Source: Clostridia bacterium
GTDB lineage: Bacteria > Bacillota_A > Clostridia > Oscillospirales > CAG-272
Assembly: GCA_017467225.1 (NCBI GenBank)
Contig: JAFTSR010000134.1
Span: forward strand, 1 to 9,925
Direction of reading: 5' to 3'
Length of the DNA stretch: 9,925 nt
The notes below the pieces were generated by a model. It did no database searches and was not told the origin of the DNA. It was given only the letters and a program-made list of their open reading frames with translations. The position numbers were made by a program, and so were the translations under genes. Position 1 is the stretch's first letter; each line of letters opens with the position of its first letter. Shown here in pieces: positions 1 through 7,215 of this stretch.

Positions 1-2270
1 AAAACAAACGTAGACTCGCCGGGATGCAGCTCGGTCTCCATACCGCCGTAAGCGAAGGTTGCGCGCAGGCCCTCGGGAACACCGACGCTGATCTCGACGC
101 TCTCGCCCTCGCGGTGCCATGCCACGCTGATGTCACCCTGCGCCGTGGATATGCTTCCACTCATGCTCTTGGCCGCACGTGGGATCATCGGCGCGATGCG
201 CAGCGTTTCCTCGATGCAAGGACGCTCGGTAATAAAGTGCTTACAAATGCCCAGAAAATGACGGAACAGGTACTTCGCCGGCGCACCGAACATGGGATGA
301 CAATGCGAGCCGAAGCCGTTGAGATACTCGTAAAGCGTGGTGGCGCCCTGTCGCTTCATCCAAAGGAAGGAACCCATCTTATCTCCCGTCATCAGCGCAT
401 AAGCCAGGTCAACCTCGCCGTAGCGCAACAGCACGTCAAACAGAATATCCGTGCCGATAAAGCCGGTATCAAGATAGCCCAGCTTCTCGTAATACGCCGT
501 CATATTCTGCAGGGCACGGTCGTCCGGTGCAATATCCACGTCCAGCGCGAAGGCGTTGGCCGCCTGTGTGCCGTCCCAGAAATCGCCCGTCTCAGCGTTG
601 TAATAGCGCTCGATCACAGCGCATCTCGTCTTTTCAAACAACGTCAGATACTGCTCCGCATCGGCGGGCAGACCGAGAAGCCCCGCGACCTCCGCCAGCT
701 CGCGCAGCTGTCGCATAAACAGGCAGCTGTTAACGTAAGGCTCCGGCAGGCGCATCTGATCCATCGAGGCCCAGTCGCCAAGACACCAGCCGCCCTCCTC
801 CTCACGCACGACCAAACCGTTCTCACTGCGTGAAAGAATATAGCTGACATACTTACGCATAGCAGGATACCACAAAAGCAGCTTGTCCTTGCCACCGTAA
901 TGACGATAATACTGATACGGTACCTCAATAATCGCACCGCCCCAGCCGCACGGACCACCGCCGCCACCCATAAAGGGCGCGGTATGCTGTACGTGACCCG
1001 AGGCTCTGTCCTGTCCGTCGATGATATCGGTAATCCACTTCTGATAAAAGGTTTTGGCGTCCAGCATCAGCATGGCTGCGTCGCAGGCGACCTGTCCGTC
1101 GCCGGTATAGCCCAGGCGCTCGCGGTGCGGACAGTCCGAAGGAATGGAGCCGTGCATGTTGTCCAACTGCGTGCGCAGATAGGCCTCGTAGAGCCAGTTG
1201 AGCGCCTCGCTGTCCGACTCAAAGGAGGACGTGATGGCAACGTCGCTGTGCACCACGTCGACCGTGACGGCATCAATACAATCGGCGAAGGCTGCACCCT
1301 CACACGCGACCGTAAAATAACGGAAGGCATGCCATGAGAATCGCGGTGCCAAGGTGCGCTTCTGCCCGTCGGTACGGAAGACGTCACTCTGAATCTGGAA
1401 ACGGGTGCGACCGAAGTGAGGCGAACCGGTTGTGCCCGGATCGATGGTCAAGCCGTCCGGTGTCAACTCCTCGCTGTATGTAACCGTCAGCGCCGCAGCA
1501 TGTCCCGCGGCATGAAGAACGGCAAAGCCGCTGACCACCTCTCCGCAATCGTACAGCCGCACGCCGTCCTGCTCACGCAACAGCACCGGCGTGACAGTAC
1601 GGATTCTTCGGTCGGGTGGACAGGTCTGCTCGCTCAGCTGCGTTTTCATTTCGATCAGGTGCACCGCTTCGGCTTTTTCCGAAAGCGGCGCGGTGAAATC
1701 ATGCGTCTCGCCGATGAACAGCTCACACTCGCGGATTTCAGTCTCCCGGCAAACCTCGCTGCCGTCCGACAGCACAACGCTCTGACCCTGTGCATGCAGC
1801 GCAGTCAGGGCATAGATCGCACACAGCTCGTCGCCAAAGCGCATATCGCCCTCAACATTACGCTCACGCTGACGGAACCAGCCGTTACCCAGCACGATCT
1901 GCAGCGTATTCTCTCCCTCTTGCAAGTAAGGCGTAACGTCGTATTTCATAAAATAGGTGCGGTGCGTGAATGTATCGTTCAAGGGATACAAGAGTCCGCG
2001 CAGCTCGCGCTTGCAATAGTCCGACACGGCGGGGACGTAGTAGTCCTCACCGATGCGTTTGCCGTTGATATAGGCCTCGAAGAAGCCAAGGCCCGCGATC
2101 TCAAGGCCGGCCGCCTGCACCTTTTGCGGCATGGTAAAGGTGCGGCTGATACAGGGCGTTTCGATGTGCTCGGGTGTCGCAATCCAAGCTGCTGTGCGGA
2201 TATGTGTGGGCACAGCGGGTACATACGGCGCACTTGTGCCTGCAAGGGAGGCGCGAGACAGTTTTTTCAT
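1..2270 (-). CDS. GH78 alpha-L-rhamnosidase (3' end cut by window edge)
   Basis: Retaining/inverting assignment aside, this family (GH78, inverting) removes terminal alpha-L-rhamnose from plant glycosides and pectin side chains. The minus frame is open from the ATG at 2270 to the window edge, giving 756 codons. The catalytic signature DCPHRERLGYTGD lies at residues 379-391 and keeps the acidic positions D379, E384 and D391 with the family spacing; the second catalytic-region motif GATTLYEYLNG follows with E648, 264 residues after E384, as expected for the (alpha/alpha)6 barrel. N-terminal beta-sandwich features include GNGWFRQRE; the C-terminal beta domain ends at GESTFV, so only a few residues are probably missing. 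No signal peptide is visible, so a cytoplasmic enzyme acting on imported oligosaccharides is inferred. The start is supported by AAAGGTGG eight bases upstream. It follows murC by 68 bases. Confidence 0.93.
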   Translation of the reverse strand, partial: MKKLSRASLAGTSAPYVPAVPTHIRTAAWIATPEHIETPCISRTFTMPQKVQAAGLEIAGLGFFEAYINGKRIGEDYYVPAVSDYCKRELRGLLYPLNDTFTHRTYFMKYDVTPYLQEGENTLQIVLGNGWFRQRERNVEGDMRFGDELCAIYALTALHAQGQSVVLSDGSEVCRETEIRECELFIGETHDFTAPLSEKAEAVHLIEMKTQLSEQTCPPDRRIRTVTPVLLREQDGVRLYDCGEVVSGFAVLHAAGHAAALTVTYSEELTPDGLTIDPGTTGSPHFGRTRFQIQSDVFRTDGQKRTLAPRFSWHAFRYFTVACEGAAFADCIDAVTVDVVHSDVAITSSFESDSEALNWLYEAYLRTQLDNMHGSIPSDCPHRERLGYTGDGQVACDAAMLMLDAKTFYQKWITDIIDGQDRASGHVQHTAPFMGGGGGPCGWGGAIIEVPYQYYRHYGGKDKLLLWYPAMRKYVSYILSRSENGLVVREEEGGWCLGDWASMDQMRLPEPYVNSCLFMRQLRELAEVAGLLGLPADAEQYLTLFEKTRCAVIERYYNAETGDFWDGTQAANAFALDVDIAPDDRALQNMTAYYEKLGYLDTGFIGTDILFDVLLRYGEVDLAYALMTGDKMGSFLWMKRQGATTLYEYLNGFGSHCHPMFGAPAKYLFRHFLGICKHFITERPCIEETLRIAPMIPRAAKSMSGSISTAQGDISVAWHREGESVEISVGVPEGLRATFAYGGMETELHPGESTFV

Positions 2271-2338
2271 AAGACGTTCCACCTTTCGGTTGTTTGAAAA
2301 TTGATGTGAGGCAACTCTCGCCCCACGAAGCATTGATG

Positions 2339-3742
2339 TCAGGAAAAGAGATACGGATATACTTTCTCCACGTCGCCGGCACCCATAACCAGGGCAACAT
2401 CGCCGGGAGACAGCAGCGCGCGAAGCTTTTTGGCGGTATCCTCAAAATCCATGCCGCAATCTGCCAGCACGCCTCGGCTGCAGAGCGCCTGTGCCAGCGC
2501 CTTCTCGCTCACGCCAAAGGTATTTTGCTCCCTTGCCGCGTAAATCGGCGCGATAATCACGGCATCGGCCAGCTGCAAGGCGTCCACAAACTGATCAAAC
2601 AGCGCAGCGGTCCGGCTAAAGGTATGCGACTGGAAGGCGCACACGACGCGCCCGTCGCTCATCACACGTGCCGCATCCAGCGCCGCGCGGATTTCGGTGG
2701 GATGGTGCGCATAGTCGTCGTAGACGGCAGCACCGTTCAGCGTAGCCTTGAATTCCATGCGTCGGTGCACGCCGCAAAAGCCCTCAAGACCGGCAGCAAT
2801 GGCGCGCGTGCAGACACCCTGCTCCGCAGCAGCGGCAGCGGCAGCCAGCGCGTTGTAAACGTTGTGCCGGCCGTGCACGCACATAGAAATCCGTCCGACA
2901 TGCTTGCCGCGAATGTACAGTGAAAAGCTTTGTCTGCCGTTCTCGACGCGCACGTCAGCCGCCCGATAGTCTGCATCGGCCTCTATGCCAAAGCTGACCC
3001 GTCGACCTGCACACGACTGCATCGCGTCGGTACAGGCGGCATCATCTGCGTTGTAAATGACGGTACCACTCTCCCCAACCTTATCACCAAAGGCGGTGTA
3101 GGAGCGGCACATTCGCGCAAGGCTTTCAAAATAATCCACGTGATCCAGCTCGGTGTTGAGTACAACGGCTGTGGTGGGATAAAAATCCAGAAAAGAGTCC
3201 ATATATTCGCAGGCCTCAAAAATCAGGGTATCCTGCGCGCCGACGCAATAAGCGCCGCCAAGGCCGGGCATCTCCGCGCCGCAAAGCACAGTCGGTGCCC
3301 TCTGCGCAGCCGCAAAAATCTCGGCGCACATGCCTGTTGTGCTGCTCTTGCCGTGCGTTCCCGCAATGCCGATGCGGTGGCGGTAGGCACGCATCAGATA
3401 ACCCATATAGTTAGAGCGCGAGATCAGCGGCAGGCCGCGCTTCTTGGCTTCGATATATTCCGGCTGCTCGTCAGAAATGGCGACCGTATAGACCACGGCA
3501 TCATATCCGTCGATGTTCTCCGCGCACGCCAGAGTATCCACCGGGATACCGGCATCCATCAGACGACGGACCAGCGGCGTGACAGTGCGGTCATATCCGC
3601 CGACGCGAAATCCCTGCTGCGCGCTGAGGCTTGCCAGGGAGGAAACGCTGATGCCGCCGATGCCGAGAAAGTAGATGGCGCGCGCGTCATGCAGCATAAC
3701 GTCAAGCTGCTCGCAGCTATAATGCGTGTTCGGGGTGGACAT
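2339..3742 (-). CDS. murC: UDP-N-acetylmuramate--L-alanine ligase MurC
   Basis: MurC adds L-alanine to UDP-MurNAc with ATP in the cytoplasm, the first step of the peptidoglycan stem peptide. The 467-residue protein is close to family length. Domain order is complete: an N-terminal UDP-binding Rossmann motif FLGIGGIS (residues 25-32), the Mur ligase ATP loop GTHGKSSTTGM (128-138, lysine K132), the central LNTELDHVDYF segment, HGRHNVYNALAA, and the C-terminal domain motifs DDYAHHPTEI and FQSHTFSRT. The HGRHN and DDYAHHPTE pair is characteristic of MurC rather than MurD, E or F. The ATG at 3742 has AAAGGA about 13 bases upstream, a long spacing. It is divergent from spoVG and the next gene downstream is the GH78 enzyme; no other mur or fts gene is in the window. 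Confidence 0.97.
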   Translation of the reverse strand: MSTPNTHYSCEQLDVMLHDARAIYFLGIGGISVSSLASLSAQQGFRVGGYDRTVTPLVRRLMDAGIPVDTLACAENIDGYDAVVYTVAISDEQPEYIEAKKRGLPLISRSNYMGYLMRAYRHRIGIAGTHGKSSTTGMCAEIFAAAQRAPTVLCGAEMPGLGGAYCVGAQDTLIFEACEYMDSFLDFYPTTAVVLNTELDHVDYFESLARMCRSYTAFGDKVGESGTVIYNADDAACTDAMQSCAGRRVSFGIEADADYRAADVRVENGRQSFSLYIRGKHVGRISMCVHGRHNVYNALAAAAAAAEQGVCTRAIAAGLEGFCGVHRRMEFKATLNGAAVYDDYAHHPTEIRAALDAARVMSDGRVVCAFQSHTFSRTAALFDQFVDALQLADAVIIAPIYAAREQNTFGVSEKALAQALCSRGVLADCGMDFEDTAKKLRALLSPGDVALVMGAGDVEKVYPYLFS

Positions 3743-3829
3743 AATACGGCACCATTCCTTTCAAATTGCTCAAATTGGGGCATGATGTGAAAAACATTTC
3801 CGTAAATTCACAAAAAAAACGAAGTTCGA

Positions 3830-3860
3830 TTGAATAATTGTCACATTTGTCAAGTATAAT
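3830..3860 (+). promoter_or_regulatory. Candidate spoVG promoter
   Basis: A perfect TATAAT -10 lies at 3855-3860. The best -35 is TTGAAT at 3830-3835, with a 19-base spacer that is longer than ideal. Transcription would start near 3867 and give a leader of about 140 bases before the spoVG ATG. Two TTGTCA copies sit in the spacer, which could make this an operator-controlled promoter. The -10 is clear, the -35 is weak, so the assignment is moderate. Confidence 0.5.
3838..3853. promoter_or_regulatory. TTGTCA direct repeat / pseudo-palindrome between murC and spoVG
   Basis: TTGTCA occurs at 3838-3843 and again at 3847-3852, one 9-base step apart, immediately upstream of the spoVG -10. Read on the minus strand, 3853-3848 is a perfect TTGACA that could serve as a -35 for murC, but no good -10 is found at 16-18 bases from it. 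The 14 bases 3839-3852 also form a pseudo-palindrome resembling the outer part of a CcpA cre site, but with AT instead of the conserved central CG. An operator role is inference. Confidence 0.3.
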
Positions 3861-3865
3861 AAAAA

Positions 3866-3915
3866 TGCTCCCGGATACGCGATGCGCGGTACAAGCCCTT
3901 TTCGGCATGGGAGCA
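3866..3915 (+). other. Structured 5' leader of spoVG (possible three-way junction)
   Basis: TGCTCCC (3866-3872) pairs with GGGAGCA (3909-3915), closing a 36-base interior that contains two further possible small hairpins: TACGCG with CGCGGTA (one bulged G) and GCC with GGC around CTTTTC. The predicted transcription start falls at the base of the outer stem, so the RNA would begin as a paired 5' end. I do not recognise a known riboswitch or ribozyme consensus. It could be an mRNA-stabilising element, an unrecognised regulatory RNA, or chance pairing. Confidence 0.35.
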
Positions 3916-4005
3916 CGCCTGATTTTCAGTCTACGATTCCCTTCGACATAAAAAATTATCATCGCCCGTACGGCACAGCCGTCGCGGCAAAGAAAGGAGC
4001 TTATC

Positions 4006-4317
4006 ATGAAAATTACCGACATCAAAGTCAGAAAACTGTTTGAGGAGGGCCCGATGCGCGCCATCGTTTCGGTCACCTTTGACGGTCAGCTTGCTGTTCA
4101 CGACATCAAGGTTATTTATGCGCGCGATCGTTATTTTATTGTCATGCCCAGCCGCAAGAATGCTGACGGAACCTTCCACGACATTGCGCACCCCATTCAC
4201 TCGGCCTTCCGCACCACGCTGGAGGAGGAGGTTTTGGCGGCTTACGAGCAGGCCAAGGCTGCTTACGTAGCAGAGGAAGAAGCGCAGGAGGAAGCACCTG
4301 AACTGATCGAGCTGTAA
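4006..4317 (+). CDS. spoVG: SpoVG family regulator
   Basis: SpoVG is a small nucleic-acid-binding regulator; in Bacillus it affects asymmetric septation and sporulation, and in other Firmicutes it affects capsule, virulence and lysis genes. The 103-residue protein starts with the diagnostic MKITDIKVRKL, followed by EGPMRAIVSVTFD (14-26), VHDIKVI (31-37), the loop FIVMPSRKNADGTFHDIAHP (44-63) and IHSAFR. The C-terminus is a Glu-rich tail that is commonly present in clostridial versions. The start is fixed by AAAGGAG at 3993-3999, six bases from the ATG. It is a single-gene unit, divergent from murC, with a leader of roughly 140 bases and a strong terminator after the stop. Presence of spoVG does not by itself prove that the organism sporulates. 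Confidence 0.96.
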   Translation: MKITDIKVRKLFEEGPMRAIVSVTFDGQLAVHDIKVIYARDRYFIVMPSRKNADGTFHDIAHPIHSAFRTTLEEEVLAAYEQAKAAYVAEEEAQEEAPELIEL

Positions 4318-4338
4318 GGCAGACAGTCAGAAAAAGAA

Positions 4339-4384
4339 AAAGTGCTTATGCAGCATAGATCATGCTGCGTAGGTGCTTTTTTTC
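4339..4384. terminator. Bidirectional rho-independent terminator (spoVG / phosphoesterase)
   Basis: AAGTGCTTATGCAGCAT pairs with ATGCTGCGTAGGTGCTT over 17 positions, using several G-U pairs, around an AGATC loop. It is followed on plus by a run of T (to 4383), and preceded by AAAAAGAAAAA, which gives a T-rich tract on the minus strand. It sits between the convergent spoVG and phosphoesterase stops and can serve both. G-U pairs favour the plus-strand RNA; the minus-strand RNA would have A-C mismatches there. Confidence 0.85.
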
Positions 4385-4406
4385 TTTATGGGAATTTTGA
4401 TTATTT

Positions 4407-4949
4407 TCAATAATCCACCTCGCCGTGACCGAAGGTGGCACCCTGCTCACGCAGCGTCAGCACGCCGAAGCGATGCGGACCGCCGTCACGCGGCTCACCA
4501 AGGCTGCCGGGATTGGCAACCAAGATATGCTTTTCACAGGCATTGCCGTTTTCGTCCGTGTAGTGGTGCGTATAGGTGTATTCCGTTGCCACGTGTGTAT
4601 GGCCGTACAACAGCACGTCGGCATCAGCGGCAATGGCATTTTGCATGGCAGCGGAAATACCGCCGCGCACGCTGTACAGATGTCCGTGCGTCATGAAAAT
4701 CCGGTGATTTCCGGCCGGGACGATGCGCGTACTCGGCTCGCTTTCACGGAATGAGAAAAAGCCGTCGCAATTACCCGACACAGCGTGCACCGGCACGTCA
4801 CGCAAAGACGGGATATCCTGCAAAATTTCAAGATCACGCAAGCCGTCGCCCAAAAACAGAATGGCGGCAGGACGAAAGCACAGCTTTTTTGCCACCTGGC
4901 GGATCAGATGTGAGCGGCCATGCGTGTCTGATAAAACCAAATAATCCAT
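4407..4949 (-). CDS. YfcE/MJ0936-type metallophosphoesterase
   Basis: This is a 180-residue cytoplasmic phosphodiesterase of the calcineurin-like superfamily. All metal-binding blocks are present in order: SDTHG (D8, H10), LGDG (D35), GNCD (N60), THGH (H88, H90) and YGHTH (H117, H119), followed by the NPGS segment typical of the YfcE/MJ0936 subgroup. Family members hydrolyse phosphodiesters in vitro; the physiological substrate is generally unknown. It begins six bases after the lipid kinase stop and has no clear Shine-Dalgarno sequence of its own, so translation is probably coupled to the upstream gene. Transcription would end at the shared hairpin at 4339-4384. The family assignment is firm, the substrate is not. 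Confidence 0.92.
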   Translation of the reverse strand: MDYLVLSDTHGRSHLIRQVAKKLCFRPAAILFLGDGLRDLEILQDIPSLRDVPVHAVSGNCDGFFSFRESEPSTRIVPAGNHRIFMTHGHLYSVRGGISAAMQNAIAADADVLLYGHTHVATEYTYTHHYTDENGNACEKHILVANPGSLGEPRDGGPHRFGVLTLREQGATFGHGEVDY

Positions 4950-4955
4950 CGACGC

Positions 4956-5921
4956 TTATTCGTGGCGGATCGGCTCGCTCGGTGCGGGAAGCACACAGCC
5001 CTCGGGCAGAACCAGGCGCATCGCCTGCGGCAGCACCTCGATCTCACAGCGCTTCATCAGAACAAGCTCGCCGTCAATGCTGACGCGGCGCTCTTCGGGG
5101 AACTCCAGGCACAGCGAGCGGCAGCGCAACAGCTTGATGATCTTACGGGTCTGAGGAATGATATGCGTTCCCTTTTTATACTTTCCAATCAGCGAAACGA
5201 AGCGAAGTCTTGTGACGTTGCTGACGAGGCAGACATCGATCCAGCCGTCCGCCGGCGAGGCATACGGCAGAGGATGGTAACCGCCACCGTAAAAGCCACC
5301 GTTGGCCACGGCGCACAGCAGCAGCTTGCCACTCTCAACCAGCTGCCCGTCTGCAGTAACCGTCATGGTCGCGCAAGGCTTTTTGATCAGCTCAATAAGC
5401 ACGCCCAGCGCGTACGCCATACCAGGCGGAACGCGACGCTTGATCTCCTGCATCTTGCCGACCACCTCGCAATCAAAGCCTGTGTTGAGCATATTGACGC
5501 AGTAGCGGTCGTTGCAGCGCAGAAGGTCAATGGTGATCTCCTGCCCGTTTTTCTGATGCGCCAAGGAAAGGAAATTCTCGCTATGCTCGAAATTGCGAAC
5601 AAAGTCATTGCCCGTTCCCACAGGAACAAGGCCGACCGCCACGTGGTCGAAGCCAACCGCACCGCCGGCTACCTCGGAAAAGGTACCGTCGCCGCCGCAG
5701 GCGTAAAAGCGCAGCGGTGTTCCGGTATGCGTGCTTGCATACTCTCTGACAAATGCCGTAGCATCGCCAACACCGCGCGTTTCGTAAATGAGAGCGTCCT
5801 CTCCGTAGTGCTGTCTGATTTTTTGGGTCAGTGAAGCGGTGGAGTCCGCCTGTCCCGCTGCGGGATTCAAGATAAAAATATGTTGCATCTTCTTTCGTTG
5901 CCTCGGCGCGATTGCTTGCAT
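4956..5921 (-). CDS. Diacylglycerol kinase family lipid kinase (DgkB/YegS type)
   Basis: The enzyme likely transfers phosphate from ATP to diacylglycerol or a related lipid at the inner face of the membrane, recycling lipid by-products. The 321 residues show the diacylglycerol kinase catalytic domain: NPAAG (19-23), CGGDGTFSEV (75-84) and PVGTGNDF (100-107), then the C-terminal lipid-kinase fold with GGFYGGGYHPLP, DGWIDVCLV and SIDGE (D283, E285 region). No membrane segment is visible. The ATG at 5921 is chosen because AAGGAAG lies five bases upstream and the promoter at 5950-5978 fits it; an internal ATG at 5888 (MQHIFILNP) aligns better with the usual family N-terminus and remains an alternative. 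It is first in a two-gene unit with the metallophosphoesterase. Confidence 0.93.
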   Translation of the reverse strand: MQAIAPRQRKKMQHIFILNPAAGQADSTASLTQKIRQHYGEDALIYETRGVGDATAFVREYASTHTGTPLRFYACGGDGTFSEVAGGAVGFDHVAVGLVPVGTGNDFVRNFEHSENFLSLAHQKNGQEITIDLLRCNDRYCVNMLNTGFDCEVVGKMQEIKRRVPPGMAYALGVLIELIKKPCATMTVTADGQLVESGKLLLCAVANGGFYGGGYHPLPYASPADGWIDVCLVSNVTRLRFVSLIGKYKKGTHIIPQTRKIIKLLRCRSLCLEFPEERRVSIDGELVLMKRCEIEVLPQAMRLVLPEGCVLPAPSEPIRHE

Positions 5922-5949
5922 GAGACTTCCTTTTTTATGTAATGCCCTT

Positions 5950-5978
5950 ATTATACCATTTTTTTATGCGTTTGTATA
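5950..5978 (-). promoter_or_regulatory. Sigma-A-type promoter of the lipid kinase operon
   Basis: On the minus strand TATACA (5978-5973) and TATAAT (5955-5950) are separated by exactly 17 bases. The predicted start near 5943 gives a short leader of about 20 bases carrying the AAGGAAG ribosome binding site before the ATG at 5921. The -10 is perfect and the -35 matches four of six positions. Confidence 0.65.
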
Positions 5979-6052
5979 GTCTTTTTTTGGAGTTTTGCAA
6001 AAAAAATCGAAAAAAGTACGACTTCATTCACAAATCGGTCATAATATAGGAG

Positions 6053-6058
6053 TATAAT
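6053..6058 (+). promoter_or_regulatory. Candidate -10 element of the PrsA-like lipoprotein gene
   Basis: A perfect TATAAT occurs in AT-rich DNA 66 bases before the lipoprotein ATG. The nearest -35-like hexamer, TTCACA at 6027-6032, is 20 bases away, which is too long for a standard promoter; an alternative CATAAT is at 6040-6045. The region surely holds a promoter, since the neighbour is divergent, but the exact elements are uncertain. Confidence 0.4.
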
Positions 6059-6124
6059 ATATACGGAAAAATCGGCAAGCGCTGACTTGCCATGCAAATT
6101 GCAACACAGAAAGGACACACGTTT

Positions 6125-7153
6125 ATGAAACATCTTGGTCACGCATCCCGGTGCATGCTGGCGCTGCTTTTGGCGTCGGTGCTGCTTCTGAGTGGATGCT
6201 CCTCGTCCTCCAAGCCCATTGAGAGCACAGAGCTGGAGATGACGGTGGTGGGCAGCTGTGAGGGATACGATATCTACTATGACGAGCTGCGTTACGTCAC
6301 GCTCTCCTACAAGGACATTATGGAGTCCTACTACGGCGAAGGTATCTGGGACGACGCTGCCACGGCGGAGCAATATCTGCCTGAGCTGCGCGAGCTGGTG
6401 ATGAAAAATCTGACCGCCAATTACGCCGTACTGGCACATTGCGAAACGTTTATGATCGACATCAACGCCGACCCGATTCAAGAGGCGGTGCAGGAATCGA
6501 TCGATCAGATGGTTGCCGAGATCGGTGGCCGCGAGGCTTACCGCGAGGCGCTGGCACAGATGTACCTGACCGACCGCTTGGTACGCTTTACGGTGGGAAC
6601 CGACGTTTGCCACAACGAGCTGATGTACGCCATGATGGACATTGATCTGATCATTTCCGACCAGCTGGAATTTCTGACCTACGCCCAGGAGGACGGCTTC
6701 TGCGCCGTCTACCACATTTACATTGCCAACGACGAGGGCGAAAGCGTTGAGGACAACCGCAAAAAGGCAGAGGAAGCCCTTGCCAAGCTGCGTTCGGGCA
6801 CCGAGATGAAAAAAATGCTCGGCTCGATCTACAACGAGGACGTCTATCTTGTCAGCGATCCTTACTATTTCACGCGCGGCGAGTATGACGAGGCATACGA
6901 AGAGGTTGCCTTTGATCTGGAGATCGGCGAGATCAGCGATATCGTACAGACCGAGGACGGCTTCTACATCCTGCAGCGCCAGCCGCTGGATCAGGATTAC
7001 CTGGTTCGCAATCTGACCGAGCTGATGCAGCGTTATCAGTACGCCAGCGTTGAGTCGTTGGTACGTGATCTGCAAAAGGATCTGACGGTGGAGCTCAACG
7101 AGTTTGGGCAGTCGCTGGATCTTCTGTCCATCACCATGGCAGAGCAAGAATAA
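6125..7153 (+). CDS. PrsA/PpiC-like foldase lipoprotein
   Basis: A predicted membrane-anchored chaperone or peptidyl-prolyl isomerase acting outside the cell membrane. The 342 residues begin with a basic MKHLGHASR, a hydrophobic stretch (about 11-22) and the lipobox LLSGC with C25 as the lipidated cysteine, followed by a serine-rich linker. A helical SurA/PrsA-like N-region runs to about 185. Residues 192-286 resemble a parvulin domain: VYHIYIA (H197), a charged helix, YFTRGEYDEAYEEVAFDL, IGEISDIV and EDGFYIL. The second conserved histidine (GYHI in active parvulins) is tyrosine here, so isomerase activity is doubtful and a chaperone role is possible. The ATG at 6125 is preferred over an in-frame ATG at 6092 because AAAGGA lies nine bases before it and the signal peptide starts there. 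It is monocistronic, ending at the hairpin at 7161-7196. Confidence 0.87.
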   Translation: MKHLGHASRCMLALLLASVLLLSGCSSSSKPIESTELEMTVVGSCEGYDIYYDELRYVTLSYKDIMESYYGEGIWDDAATAEQYLPELRELVMKNLTANYAVLAHCETFMIDINADPIQEAVQESIDQMVAEIGGREAYREALAQMYLTDRLVRFTVGTDVCHNELMYAMMDIDLIISDQLEFLTYAQEDGFCAVYHIYIANDEGESVEDNRKKAEEALAKLRSGTEMKKMLGSIYNEDVYLVSDPYYFTRGEYDEAYEEVAFDLEIGEISDIVQTEDGFYILQRQPLDQDYLVRNLTELMQRYQYASVESLVRDLQKDLTVELNEFGQSLDLLSITMAEQE

Positions 7154-7160
7154 GAGTTCA

Positions 7161-7196
7161 AACACCGTCGCTGGGGTTCAGCGGCGGTGTTTTTTT
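7161..7196 (+). terminator. Rho-independent terminator of the PrsA-like gene
   Basis: AACACCGTCGCTG (7161-7173) pairs with CAGCGGCGGTGTT (7179-7191) over 13 base pairs with one G-U pair and a GGGTT loop, followed by seven T. It starts eight bases after the stop codon. On the minus strand the stem has a C-A mismatch and only a short T tract, so it would terminate the convergent small-gene unit less well. Confidence 0.92.
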
Positions 7197-7215
7197 GAAG
7201 AGATACCGGGGAAAG

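Noticed and set aside
24..2297. Open frames on the plus strand at 24-833, 900-1337 and 1416-2297
   Set aside because: They are antisense to the GH78 gene, which has catalytic motifs in one continuous minus frame. They lack ribosome binding sites and recognisable domains.
2294..3790. Open frames on the plus strand at 2294-2923 and 2930-3790
   Set aside because: They are antisense to murC, which is complete with all Mur ligase motifs.
3820..3840. A sigma-H promoter for spoVG, as in Bacillus subtilis
   Set aside because: ATTGAATAA resembles a sigma-H -10, but no AGGA-type -35 is found 11-12 bases upstream.
3866..3915. A hammerhead or purine-riboswitch interpretation of the three-way junction
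   Set aside because: The conserved CUGANGA and GAAA core of hammerheads and the loop and junction bases of purine riboswitches are absent.
4962..5834. A 290-codon plus-strand open frame
   Set aside because: It is antisense to the lipid kinase and has no family-like motif.
5951..7165. A 404-codon open frame on the minus strand
   Set aside because: It lies antisense to the PrsA-like gene, whose signal peptide, lipobox, domain and terminator are clear. The antisense product is rich in His, Leu, Val and Gln without domain logic, typical of a GC-rich shadow frame.
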